Shown here: piece after piece, positions 15,094 to 23,097 of the stretch
Layout: the number at the start of each line of letters is the position of its first letter
Numbering within the stretch: position 1 is the stretch's first letter
Source of the DNA: a virus
Strand: one strand, 5' to 3'
DNA length: 29,693 nucleotides
Virus record (IMG/VR): IMGVR_UViG_3300045118_000030
Span: 1 to 29,693 of that record
Position numbers and translations under genes: made by a program
The notes under the pieces: model-generated
What the model saw: the letters and a program-made list of their open reading frames with translations, nothing else
Told to the model about the DNA's origin: nothing
The model's database searches: none

Positions 15094-18000
15094 GCAAGAT
15101 TTCTGTAATGAATGCGGGCGGAGGAAGTTCTGGGAGTGGCACAGACCCAAATGCCGTTCATTATGTTGCAACGTTAGACTTTTATATTGCTACGACGGGA
15201 AATGACATTACGGGGGATGGCTCTGTCGGTAATCCATGGGCAACTATTCAGCATGCAGTAGATGAATGTAAAAAATATGTTTGGGCGGTGGATTCTGCAA
15301 CTCTTCATATTGCAGATGGTACATACACAGAAAATGTAGAAATCACAGACTTTCCTTATTTAATAGTGATTGAGGGAAACACGACAACTACAAACAATGT
15401 AATCGTCCAGGCTTCAAATGCTTCAACCCCAGTCTTTGATGTTAATAATGCCTTTGTGGACATTGACGGCATGAAAATACAGAACTCTACTAGTGATTCT
15501 GGAATTAAAATAGATGAGGGTTCGGTTGTAAATCTATTTTCAGTAAATTTTTTCAACAATAAGTTCGGAATTTATGTGCTTAATGGGTCTACGGTGTTCC
15601 TATTATCGGGAGATACGGTAACTATTGATGGGAATAACATAGCTAATGGCGATGGTATTCTAATGTCTCGCAAGGCATTATTAGTAAATGCACAAAGCAT
15701 AACTATTACAAATGTCTATAATGGGATTGGTTTGACTGCCGGAAGTACTGCAAACTTTTCTACTGGAACCACGACAAACATTACCCAATCATCTGTTCTT
15801 GGGACAAAACTGGCTTGTATATTTGCTAGAGAATTTTCGTACTTAAGGATGTCGGGAACGTTTAATTTGGATGGATTCGTTGCTGATACATCTAATTATG
15901 GAATAGAATTATTAAATTCTGAAATGCAGATTGCGAGTGGTTCAACTCTTAATTTTTCAAACTTAACTACTGGTTGGAATTTATTTGGACAAAGTTACAT
16001 CCAAGCAGTTTCATCTAATTATAACTACACATTAGTTGGAACTGAAATGAAGAGCGATTATTCTGTGGTTATTGACTCTACAAACGCAATGTTTTCTGTT
16101 GCGCCTTGGAGAGAACTAAATGAGCTATATGGATATGATGCCCGTTATTTGAAACTTACAGGAGGAACCATTTCTCCTACTACTACTGGAATTATATTGG
16201 ATATTGCGTTGGAGACAGAATGGACTGCTGGGACAATAATAAATGCAGACTATGCTTCTGCCACCACTTTAACAGGTGATATTAGTGGGATTAATTTAGA
16301 TTTCTCCACCAATTTAACTCCGTTAGCAGATGCAGACATTATTGGTTACGAGGTTGAATTTCCTAACTTCACTCAATCGACTACGGATTCCACTTTTTAT
16401 ATTGGATATTATATTCATGATGTATTTAGTCTTACGCAGAATACTTTAGCTGGGACAATAACCTGGTATGGGGCGTACTTTCAAATGCCCAATATCACCC
16501 AGACTACTGGAAGCGTAAACTCGTATGGGTTAAGAATAGTATCTGGAACTGTTACTAGTGGTACTGCATGGGGAATATATGTAGACGGTGATAATTCCTA
16601 TTTCGGAGGGACGAACACTTTTAGGAAAGGCGTTATACACGAACCTACTATAACGGGAACATTGTACGATTTTAGGCTAGAAACGGAATGGACGACTGGA
16701 ACTCTTATTAATGCCGATTTTGGTAGCCCAACAACTCTCTCAGGCAACATAATTGGAGTAAAGCTCGACCTACAATCGAATGTAACTGCTACAAACAAGG
16801 CTCTACTGGCTGGCTTTGTCGTAGACACTCCAGATACTATAAATACTGGAGCGGGGACATATCTAAGTTATGGATTGACTATCGCCGGTGGTGCTTTAAC
16901 CCAGAATACTTTAGCAGGAACTTCTACTTGGTTTGGAGTAGAAATAACCATGCCAGACCCGATTCAAACGACAGGGACGGTTGCTTCCTATGGAATTTCT
17001 ATCACTGGTGGGAATATTACTAGTGGTATTCAAAGGCTGATAAACGGAACGATTACCCAAACGGTAACGAATGAGTCGGCTGTTAATATCACAACGACAA
17101 TAGGAGCCGATGTTGGTGGAATAAATGGAATTTCATCCGCTCTTGTTGGTTATTCTGCGGGAGGAGCCGCAGATGCCACTTATACAGCATATGTTGCGGC
17201 ATTATTTGGCAATGCCAATGATACGGCTGTAAATTATGATGCTTTTTCTGCCTTGGATGCCTTAAAGAATGGCGGAACAAGCCAGATGACTGGATTTTTC
17301 GTGGGGACTGGATACGACCATGCTCTAGCGGCCTTTTCTGGGGATATTTCTTTTTATAATTACAACCCAACTATTGAAGTTGTTACTGATTCTGGTGTTG
17401 GAAATACACTGACCATAAAATCTGGTGATGGGGTCGGCGGAGATAGTGACGGTGGGGATATTATTTTTGACACTGGCTCTTCAAGTGGTGCCGGCGAAAG
17501 AGGGTCTTATTCTTTTAAGACTGCTGGGACGGAAGTTGTTTCTATTAGTAAGTTGGGGAAAATCACTATCACCCCTTGGACATCAGATTTCGCTCTATTA
17601 GATTTTAATGTAAATAGTGGTTTTGTGAATGGTAGATTGATTAATGGCGACTTCTCAAATGCTACAACTTTAAATGACCCGCTTACGGGGGTGTATTTTG
17701 ATTTTGAAACCAATCTTACAGCTACCGGTTTTGGAGTGTACGGAACTTATATAAAAATGCCAGCAGTGACAAATGTTGGTGCTGGTAACTATGATTATTT
17801 TGGTCATTATGTTTCTTCTGGTGCGATAGAGCAAAACACTCTTGCTGGAATTACTGAGTTTGATGGAATTAGAATCCAACTTCCTGACATAACGCAAACA
17901 ACTGGAGAAGTAAGAACTTTTGGATTGAACATCATTGGAGGAACAATAAACAGTGGCACACAGGGTTTAATTCATGGAACAATAACTCAAACTCAAGCAG

Positions 18001-19382
18001 ACACGTCATCGGTGCAAATAGTAACAACGTTGGGAGCAGATGTAGATAATGTCATTGGGATTTCTTCGGTTATGTTGCCTTTATCTACTGGTTCAACAAA
18101 AGCAACTATTGCTTATATAGCACAGTTAACTGGCGATGATAATGACAATGATGCTATTTATATAGCCTATGGAGCTATCGATTTTGATGGTGTTGGCGGC
18201 ACTAGCACGGCAATAGGTTGCTATGTTGGTACTGGTTATGATGCTGCTATGGTGTCTAATTCTGGAGATATAGTTTTTACTGATTACGATGTTGCAATTC
18301 GTGTTGAAACAGAAACTGGTGTTGGAAAATCTTTAACTATCAGGGCAGGAAGTTCTGGTGGTGGAGATAATGATGGAGGCTATTTAAATTTAGTATACGG
18401 TTTTGAGACTGGCACTGGAACAGAAGCCTCTATTAATATGCAAAAAGACGATGGCGGCGGTGCAGCTACTGATTTCTTGAATTTCTCAACAGACCCAGAT
18501 AGTGGTGGTGGGAAAATATATGTTCCAGCAAGCGATGCTAGTACTGCTGGTAATAGGATTTTACTTACATCTGGAGATGCTACGGGGCCAGGAAACCATG
18601 ATGGTGGAGATATAGTTTTAACTCCAGGTCTACCAAATGGAACTGGAAGGAGAGGGGCTGTATATATCCCCAGAGTAGAAAGTGCAACGGTAGGTACCCC
18701 AGAAGTTGATTCTAGGCCACTAGTGTTTGAAAGCGCAGGATGGGATACTGATGGTGCTGTGGAAGTTATTACTCTCGCCGTTCTTTCTAGTGGAGGGTGG
18801 GACGGTAACACGGTCAGGCCAAGTTTTAGAGTGTCATTACAGTCGGATGAGGGTGATTATGGCACTTTCGTTGTTGGGCCAGTAGATGACACAGAGAATA
18901 TATTTGTTGCTGGCGACATTGCTGATGGTGCCACTGCCATAGGGATAACTATTGGGGCAAATCTTACTTTATCTACCTCTGGAGCAAAATTAGTCAGCGT
19001 AGCAAACTCACTTGCTTCTACGGCTGACGAAAAAGCTTATATAGACATAGATGGTTCTTTTTACTCTGACGGTAGAAAATTAGGAACACAAGGTTCGGAT
19101 GTAACGGCTGCAAATGATATTACTTTAGGGCTTGGAAATTATTTCGATATTACAGGCGCAACAGAAGTACAAAGAATACTAGGAACTGGATGGACAGACG
19201 GTTCGTTAGTAGTTTTACAGTTTGACAGCAATCCAAATGTAAAAACTGGAGTAACAGCTGGGTCAAGTTATTATGGGTTTAAATTAGCTGGAGCTGTTGA
19301 TTTTGCCGCAACGGCAGGGGATACGCTCACGCTAGTTTTCGATGGCGGTTGGTGGAGAGAATTAGCAAGGAGTGCAAACTAA
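15090..19382 (+). CDS. 1430-residue beta-helix tail fibre / tailspike-like protein with internal repeats
   Basis: The largest gene. Residues about 24-330 begin with YVATLDFYIATTGNDITGDG...NPWATIQHAVDEC, a DUF1565/pectate-lyase-like opening, and continue with beta-helix rungs rich in Asn and Thr. Three copies of a long module follow (starting near residues 368, 524 and 834). Each opens with an LINADF/TTL pair, then GxxxDF..NLTA and QNTLAG.T.W.G, then QTTG.V.SYGL. Three Gly/Asp-rich segments (GG..DGGDI) are also present. The last 100 residues end in TLTLVFDGGWWRELAR, like fibre C-termini that trimerise. It is probably the host-recognition fibre. Sugar-cleaving activity is possible but not visible. 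The Ser/Thr-rich surface could accept glycans. Confidence 0.82.
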   Translation: MSKISVMNAGGGSSGSGTDPNAVHYVATLDFYIATTGNDITGDGSVGNPWATIQHAVDECKKYVWAVDSATLHIADGTYTENVEITDFPYLIVIEGNTTTTNNVIVQASNASTPVFDVNNAFVDIDGMKIQNSTSDSGIKIDEGSVVNLFSVNFFNNKFGIYVLNGSTVFLLSGDTVTIDGNNIANGDGILMSRKALLVNAQSITITNVYNGIGLTAGSTANFSTGTTTNITQSSVLGTKLACIFAREFSYLRMSGTFNLDGFVADTSNYGIELLNSEMQIASGSTLNFSNLTTGWNLFGQSYIQAVSSNYNYTLVGTEMKSDYSVVIDSTNAMFSVAPWRELNELYGYDARYLKLTGGTISPTTTGIILDIALETEWTAGTIINADYASATTLTGDISGINLDFSTNLTPLADADIIGYEVEFPNFTQSTTDSTFYIGYYIHDVFSLTQNTLAGTITWYGAYFQMPNITQTTGSVNSYGLRIVSGTVTSGTAWGIYVDGDNSYFGGTNTFRKGVIHEPTITGTLYDFRLETEWTTGTLINADFGSPTTLSGNIIGVKLDLQSNVTATNKALLAGFVVDTPDTINTGAGTYLSYGLTIAGGALTQNTLAGTSTWFGVEITMPDPIQTTGTVASYGISITGGNITSGIQRLINGTITQTVTNESAVNITTTIGADVGGINGISSALVGYSAGGAADATYTAYVAALFGNANDTAVNYDAFSALDALKNGGTSQMTGFFVGTGYDHALAAFSGDISFYNYNPTIEVVTDSGVGNTLTIKSGDGVGGDSDGGDIIFDTGSSSGAGERGSYSFKTAGTEVVSISKLGKITITPWTSDFALLDFNVNSGFVNGRLINGDFSNATTLNDPLTGVYFDFETNLTATGFGVYGTYIKMPAVTNVGAGNYDYFGHYVSSGAIEQNTLAGITEFDGIRIQLPDITQTTGEVRTFGLNIIGGTINSGTQGLIHGTITQTQADTSSVQIVTTLGADVDNVIGISSVMLPLSTGSTKATIAYIAQLTGDDNDNDAIYIAYGAIDFDGVGGTSTAIGCYVGTGYDAAMVSNSGDIVFTDYDVAIRVETETGVGKSLTIRAGSSGGGDNDGGYLNLVYGFETGTGTEASINMQKDDGGGAATDFLNFSTDPDSGGGKIYVPASDASTAGNRILLTSGDATGPGNHDGGDIVLTPGLPNGTGRRGAVYIPRVESATVGTPEVDSRPLVFESAGWDTDGAVEVITLAVLSSGGWDGNTVRPSFRVSLQSDEGDYGTFVVGPVDDTENIFVAGDIADGATAIGITIGANLTLSTSGAKLVSVANSLASTADEKAYIDIDGSFYSDGRKLGTQGSDVTAANDITLGLGNYFDITGATEVQRILGTGWTDGSLVVLQFDSNPNVKTGVTAGSSYYGFKLAGAVDFAATAGDTLTLVFDGGWWRELARSAN
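16191..18400 (+). repeat. three diverged in-frame repeats within the fibre gene
   Basis: The module begins near 16191, 16659 and 17590. The second and third copies are long (about 860 and 810 bases) and share a second half, with GTITQT, TTLGADV/TTIGADV, VGTGYD and SGDI. The first copy is cut at about 400 bases, just before this second half. Shared short motifs include EWTxGTxINADF (copies 1 and 2), QNTLAG (all three) and QTTGxV (all three). Copy 3 has diverged most at its start. This indicates duplication of a domain followed by loss or divergence. Confidence 0.7.
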
Positions 19383-19383
19383 T

Positions 19384-20058
19384 ATGTCATTAATGGGAAA
19401 TGCTCTTTTAGACAAATTCGGAGAAGTATATCCTCTAACTGGCGGGCAGGAAGTTTTAATGCCTCTTATTGAAACAGCGGATGGGTGGACTGAAACCGTA
19501 GTAGGGACTGGCTCGATTACAAAAAGACAATCTGATGTTATCCTTTATACTGGAACTAATGCCAATAGTTCGGCTAAACTAGTAGTTGAATGTGCCTTTT
19601 TATTTGACGGGTTTAATTGGCAAAGGATAGATTTTTCAAAAAGATTTATAATTAAATTTTCAATAATGAAAGCTGGTGATGATTCAGAGTGTGTTACTAA
19701 TATATTCTTTTCTGATGATACTACCCCTCCTCTTTCTGAAAAGGGGGTAGGAGTAAAAATAGATAATTTAACGCTCAAAGGGATTTGTTATGATTCTCAG
19801 TTACGCACTTCTGGAACATTGGCGACACTTTCTGGCTTATACGCAAAATTGATTAAGATAGATTTTGTTCCTGGGACTGGTGCTAAATTTTATGTGGATG
19901 GTACGCTAGTAGAAACATTAGCTAATATTCCAACGGGGCAAACTACAAATCCGTGTGATTTGACAATTAAAATAGAGAATGGGGCAACAGGAACCGTTAA
20001 TAACTATATTGCTGTTAGTCCTATTACTATCTGGAAAGAAATTGCAAGTCAAGTTTAA
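19384..20058 (+). CDS. fibre-associated beta-sandwich protein (LamG-like)
   Basis: From ATG 19384 this is a 225-residue protein. AAGGAG at 19366-19371 supports ATG 19384 over GTG 19372, although the spacing is long. The second half has LIKIDFVPGTGAKFYVDGTLVETLANIPTG and IKIENGATGTVNNYIAVSPITIWKE, the strand order of a concanavalin/LamG-type jelly roll often used by phage fibres to bind sugars. The N-terminal half (SLMGNALLDKFGEVYPLTGG) may attach it to the fibre. It immediately follows the large fibre gene and may be its tip or partner. Confidence 0.65.
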   Translation: MSLMGNALLDKFGEVYPLTGGQEVLMPLIETADGWTETVVGTGSITKRQSDVILYTGTNANSSAKLVVECAFLFDGFNWQRIDFSKRFIIKFSIMKAGDDSECVTNIFFSDDTTPPLSEKGVGVKIDNLTLKGICYDSQLRTSGTLATLSGLYAKLIKIDFVPGTGAKFYVDGTLVETLANIPTGQTTNPCDLTIKIENGATGTVNNYIAVSPITIWKEIASQV

Positions 20059-20133
20059 AATAGGAGGTGCTTAAGGGGGAAACCGAATAATCCCGAAAGG
20101 GAACTCGGAGATTGGATAAAATGGAGGGATAAA
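20059..20133 (+). promoter_or_regulatory. structured leader before the scaffold gene: hairpin, tandem repeat and minicistron
   Basis: This 75-base leader holds a two-part hairpin. The outer arms are CCGA (20083-20086) and TCGG (20105-20108), and the inner arms TCCC (20091-20094) and GGGA (20099-20102) close a GAAA tetraloop. Next comes a tandem 12-base repeat, GGATAAAATGGA at 20114-20125 and 20127-20138, which creates a first ATG at 20121 followed by GAG GGA TAA. This gives a three-codon minicistron ending one base before the scaffold ATG at 20134. No U-tract follows, so it is not a standard terminator. Control of scaffold translation is inferred. Confidence 0.5.
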
Positions 20134-20844
20134 ATGGAAAATGTAGAACAACAAAGCCAGGGACAAGAAACAGTCGGCTTAACCGACCAAGTTTCGGCTC
20201 CTAGTGGTGGCGATTCTGCGGCGCAGGTTTACGATATTGGTGGCGAGCAAGTAACGGTAGACCAGATAAAGCAATGGAAGTCTGGCTTTATGATGAATGA
20301 CGATTACACTCGGAAAACCCAAGAATTAGCACAGATGCGTGACGAATTGAAGCCTTATAGGGAGATGGCCGATTATTTAAAAGCTAACCCTACACAGGCT
20401 CAAAGAGTATATAACGCATTATCTGAGCAACCTGCTGATATTGACCCAAAAGATGCGAAAGTACAACAATTAGAGAGAGTTGTCCAAGGCATGATTATCG
20501 AAAATTCCAAGAAAGATGCGGCAAATAGGATTGAAAGGGTTAAAGGCGACCCAAAATATGATGGGTTGTTTAATAACCAAGCGATGGAAGAACTTTTACT
20601 CGCTAAAGCACTACAAACAGGTGATTTCGATTTGGGAAAAACAGCAGACGAAATCCACAAAGTAGTATTAGGAATGAAGGCTAGTACAAAGCTGGAAACT
20701 GAAAGAAAGATTCAGCAAAACTTAAATTCGCCTACAAGGCAAGGGGTAAGTGGAGCTGGGACGATTTCAGTGCCTAAAGAATTCAATCCAAGCAAAGCGT
20801 CATCTAGGGATTTAGAAAAAGTAGCAATGGAAATGCTCTCCTAA
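20134..20844 (+). CDS. capsid scaffolding protein
   Basis: A 236-residue, strongly charged, mostly helical protein with a disordered Gln/Gly/Ser-rich N-terminus. Residues 33-65 (YDIGGEQVTVDQIKQWKSG, then DDYTRKTQELAQMRDEL) carry the pattern typical of phage scaffolds just upstream of a major capsid gene. Long helices follow (VQQLERVVQGMI, TADEIHKVVLGM), and a Lys/Glu-rich C-terminus ends the protein, as is usual for capsid-binding scaffold tails. It guides prohead assembly and is lost or degraded on maturation. GGAGGG precedes the ATG. The capsid gene starts 16 bases after its stop. Confidence 0.8.
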   Translation: MENVEQQSQGQETVGLTDQVSAPSGGDSAAQVYDIGGEQVTVDQIKQWKSGFMMNDDYTRKTQELAQMRDELKPYREMADYLKANPTQAQRVYNALSEQPADIDPKDAKVQQLERVVQGMIIENSKKDAANRIERVKGDPKYDGLFNNQAMEELLLAKALQTGDFDLGKTADEIHKVVLGMKASTKLETERKIQQNLNSPTRQGVSGAGTISVPKEFNPSKASSRDLEKVAMEMLS

Positions 20845-20859
20845 AAAAGGAGAAAAAAA

Positions 20860-20916
20860 ATGCAAGACCAGCTTCAATCCATTACGGAGAAGCTGTACAT
20901 TCCGAAGGCCATTGAT
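20860..20916 (+). CDS. major capsid protein, exon 1 (19 codons)
   Basis: ATG 20860 with AAGGAGA upstream opens MQDQLQSITEKLYIPKAID, the usual start of this capsid family (a short helix before the DNxFxSNxLLxRL segment). Reading on into the intron adds six residues and stops at TAA 20935-20937, so the unspliced message gives only a 25-residue peptide. The exon ends after GAT at 20916. Its last six bases ATTGAT pair with GTCAAT inside the intron, with the U-G wobble at the splice point expected of group I introns. Joined to exon 2 at 21632, the protein reads ...KAID-NIFNSNYLLSRL. Confidence 0.85.
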
Positions 20917-21631
20917 TTTGCAAAAAAGTCAATATAAAATTAGGCTATATGCTGGAAACTCCTAAAGCCCAACATACTTATTAGGTAAAAACTGGAGGGA
21001 TGGATAAATGGAAAATCAGCAGGAAAGAAATTTAGCAGATATGAATTGGTTGGCGGCTGCCTGGGAAAGTGAGGGTTGGTTTTCAATTCTTGGGCAAAGA
21101 AGGAAGAGAAGAAGAAAAGTTTGGTTAGGAGAAAGGGATTTAGGAATGGTTTATAATTGCGTGGCTGCTATTAAAAATACTGACCCATTGTTTGTGAAGG
21201 AAGTAACAGATATTCTTTCAAGAAATGGATTAGCTTATTATATATCAATAGATAATAGCGGAAAAAGAAAAGATGGAACTCCGGCAAAAAAGCAAATGTC
21301 TGTGATAATTGCTGGCACTAAAAGAGTTCAAAGATTCTTAAATGTAATTATTAAATACCTACGAACTAAAATAGACAGAGCCATGAAATTAAAAGAATTT
21401 GTAGATTTTAGACTAAGTAAGCCATATTCTTATCCCTATACTCTACACGAATTTAATCTTTTTAACGAATTAAGAGAAATGAATGGTAATAAGCCAATGC
21501 TAGATTTATCCTCAACGACTAATATGCCTAAAACTGTTATGAGCAGTTAAGATAGAGTCTGAGCTATAAGGAAATCTTATAGAAGTGAGTTAGTGATAAC
21601 TCGCTCGCCCATTAGGGTTGTAACAAAACTG
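20917..21631 (+). ncRNA. group I self-splicing intron interrupting the major capsid gene
   Basis: A 715-base intron whose helices can be followed directly. P1: exon ATTGAT (20911-20916) with GTCAAT, extended by TTT/AAA. P3: AGGCTATAT (20942-20950) with AATATGCCT (21521-21529), one bulge. P4: GCTG (20951-20954) with CAGC (21017-21020). P5: CTCC with GGAG. P7: GACT in R-type CTCAACGACTAA (21511-21522) with AGTC in S-type AAGATAGAGTC (21549-21559). P8: AACTG/CAGTT (21532-21548). P9: CTATAAG/CTTATAG (21564-21582). A further hairpin is GAGTTA-GTGA-TAACTC (21587-21602). The terminal G is 21631. P10 is not obvious. An endonuclease gene sits in the P6 region. Confidence 0.9.
21008..21550 (+). CDS. 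LAGLIDADG homing endonuclease, intron-encoded
   Basis: A 180-residue protein whose residues 14-27 (WLAAAWESEGWFSI) form a diverged LAGLIDADG motif (compare WLAGFxDGEGxF), with the acidic residue supplied by the ESEG turn. A basic DNA-contact region follows (RRKRRRKVWLGERD), then IKNTDPLFVKEVTDILSRNG, typical of the family core. Only one clear motif is present, so it probably works as a dimer. Such enzymes cut intron-less copies of the capsid gene and spread the intron. ATG 21008 has GGAGGG (20994-20999) and overlaps the intron's P4 strand. ATG 21041 is an alternative. The C-terminal codons overlap the R element, P3 and P8. Confidence 0.85.
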   Translation: MENQQERNLADMNWLAAAWESEGWFSILGQRRKRRRKVWLGERDLGMVYNCVAAIKNTDPLFVKEVTDILSRNGLAYYISIDNSGKRKDGTPAKKQMSVIIAGTKRVQRFLNVIIKYLRTKIDRAMKLKEFVDFRLSKPYSYPYTLHEFNLFNELREMNGNKPMLDLSSTTNMPKTVMSS

Positions 21632-22495
21632 AACATTTTTAACTCAAATTACTTGTTATCTCGGCTACGCAAAGGGCAGAAGTCATTCGATGGTGGCGTC
21701 CAAATCGCCATCCCGATTGAGTATGATGAACTCACTTCTGGTGGTTCCTTTAGTGGCTTAGAGCTTTTGGATACAGCTGTAAATGATGTCGCTACTTTAG
21801 CCCAATATGACTGGAGACAATACTATGTCACTGTTGGCTGGAGCCGTAGCGATTATCTTAAAAATAAAGGCTCAAAGACCCAGATTGTTAATATGGTGTC
21901 AATGCTGACCCAAAATGCCTCAAAGAAGATGCAAAAACAGCTTACGACTGGTATTTTCCAGACGACCAAAGCTGCATCATCTGACATTGACGGATTAGTG
22001 GTTGCCACTGTTGCTGCCTCAACTACTGACTGCGGCGGATTAGATTCTAACGACTTCGCCACTTGGGCGGCACAAAGAGATACTACTACGACCAAATTGT
22101 CACTGGCTGCCATGAATGCTCTTTACAGAGACGCAATGGATGGGCCGGATGCTCCGACAATCGTAGTAACGACTGATGATATTCTAGGCTTCTATTATGA
22201 CATTGCTACCCCGCTGCAAAGATACCAAAATGCGGATGCGGCAAGTCAAGGTTTCACTTCATTATCATTTAACGGTATTCCAGTAGTTTCAGATAAGGCT
22301 TGCACTACGAATTACCTGTTTATGCTTAATGAAAACCATTTATGGTTAGCTGCTCATTCTGACGAAGATATGAGATACAAAAAGCCCCAAGAACCTCTCA
22401 ATCAAGCCGCAGAATTGGGTCAGATTTTCTGGATGGGTAACCTCATCACTGACGCTCGTCGACGTCAGGCTGTTATGACTGGCATTACTTCGTAA
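21632..22495 (+). CDS. major capsid protein, exon 2
   Basis: This exon supplies 287 of the 306 residues. It reads NIFNSNYLLSRLRKGQKSFDGGVQIAIPIEYDE, a signature segment of a phage coat family with the HK97 fold, then WRQYYVTVGWSRSDYLKNKGSKTQIVNMV and MQKQLTTGIF, and later the domain TTDDILGFYYDIATPLQRYQNAD. The end, LGQIFWMGNLITDARRRQAVMTGI, is also typical. The frame is open upstream of 21632 (to GTG 21593), but that part is intron sequence, encoding P9-type hairpins. The first capsid codon is AAC at 21632. It is the main shell protein. The next gene follows after 14 bases with AAGGAGGTGA. Confidence 0.88.
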   Translation, partial: NIFNSNYLLSRLRKGQKSFDGGVQIAIPIEYDELTSGGSFSGLELLDTAVNDVATLAQYDWRQYYVTVGWSRSDYLKNKGSKTQIVNMVSMLTQNASKKMQKQLTTGIFQTTKAASSDIDGLVVATVAASTTDCGGLDSNDFATWAAQRDTTTTKLSLAAMNALYRDAMDGPDAPTIVVTTDDILGFYYDIATPLQRYQNADAASQGFTSLSFNGIPVVSDKACTTNYLFMLNENHLWLAAHSDEDMRYKKPQEPLNQAAELGQIFWMGNLITDARRRQAVMTGITS

Positions 22496-22509
22496 GGAGG
22501 TGAGAGAAA

Positions 22510-23025
22510 ATGAGATATTTACCATTAGTTGGTCTTTATAACAAACCGGCTGGAGCTGATTCATTAGCCTCAGGCGTCTCGTATTCTACTCAACCTACTG
22601 ACATTCCTTATAACGCACAAGCCGTTGAGGACAACAGGATTTACGAGTTTGTCAGAATTTCGGGGACTTGTACCGTAGGTGCTTTCCTTTATTACACTGG
22701 CACTGCATTGAATTATGTTTGTCAGTCTGGTACTGGCGGAGTTAGACCTGCTGGCGTTTCTCTGGTTGCGCCCACTGCCTCTGGAGCATGGAGTTGGATT
22801 CAGAAGTATGGGAAGAACACTTCGATTCAGATTACGAGCACATTCTCTACTGCGAAACCGTATGATGCAATGTATGTAAACGGTGGTTCAGGAGCAACGA
22901 ATTTCTCGGATACTATTTCGGGTGCTGGACTAGGTTCAGGTTCTATCGGAGCTTGGGCGTTAGTCGGACAGTCGTTGACTGCGGCGACTGGTTCTCAGAC
23001 TGTTGGTTTCATCAATTTGCTATAG
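22510..23025 (+). CDS. capsid-associated small protein, possible decoration protein
   Basis: A 171-residue protein directly downstream of the capsid gene with a near-perfect Shine-Dalgarno (AAGGAGGTGA), implying high expression. It is rich in Gly, Ser, Thr and Ala, with beta-type patterns such as FVRISGTCTVGAFLYYTGTALNYV and SIQITSTFSTAKPYDAMYV. Head decoration proteins or head fibres commonly sit here and have such composition. The many Ser/Thr residues and immediate neighbourhood of the Maf-like gene make it a candidate glycan acceptor. The family is not recognised with certainty. Confidence 0.65.
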   Translation: MRYLPLVGLYNKPAGADSLASGVSYSTQPTDIPYNAQAVEDNRIYEFVRISGTCTVGAFLYYTGTALNYVCQSGTGGVRPAGVSLVAPTASGAWSWIQKYGKNTSIQITSTFSTAKPYDAMYVNGGSGATNFSDTISGAGLGSGSIGAWALVGQSLTAATGSQTVGFINLL

Positions 23026-23097
23026 GCAATAAGGTTTTAGGAGGGAGTTCCCCTGAAAAAAAACTCCCTCCAAATTAAAAAAGGGGTTTAAGGAAAT
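23026..23097 (+). promoter_or_regulatory. 10-bp hairpin with possible pseudoknot before the Maf-like gene
   Basis: Arms GGAGGGAGTT (23040-23049) and AACTCCCTCC (23062-23071) pair perfectly around a 12-base loop CCCCTGAAAAAA. The tail is A-rich, not U-rich, so it is not a textbook terminator on either strand. The loop CCCCT can pair with AGGGG at 23082-23086, just before the Shine-Dalgarno (AAGGA, about 23090-23094) and the ATG at 23098. An RNA element that tunes expression of the next gene, or an RNase-processing stem, fits better than termination. Confidence 0.5.

Noticed and set aside
18380-18811. 143-residue reverse-strand open frame
   Set aside because: It is a shadow of the fibre gene caused by its Gly/Thr/Ser-rich codons. 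The proline-rich product has no start context and no homology pattern.
20083-20108. Remnant of a second group I intron in the scaffold leader
   Set aside because: The hairpin with GAAA loop resembles a ribozyme helix, but no P3, P7 or P8 partners were found nearby and no exon is interrupted.
21593-21631. Upstream in-frame extension of capsid exon 2 from GTG 21593
   Set aside because: These codons overlap the GAGTTA-GTGA-TAACTC hairpin and the 3' end of the intron. The peptide (MITRSPIRVVTKL) does not resemble a capsid start, while exon 1 supplies a natural one.
23040-23071. Rho-independent terminator
   Set aside because: The stem is strong, but the following bases are A-rich on the + strand, and on the - strand no U-tract follows. 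It was kept as a regulatory hairpin instead.
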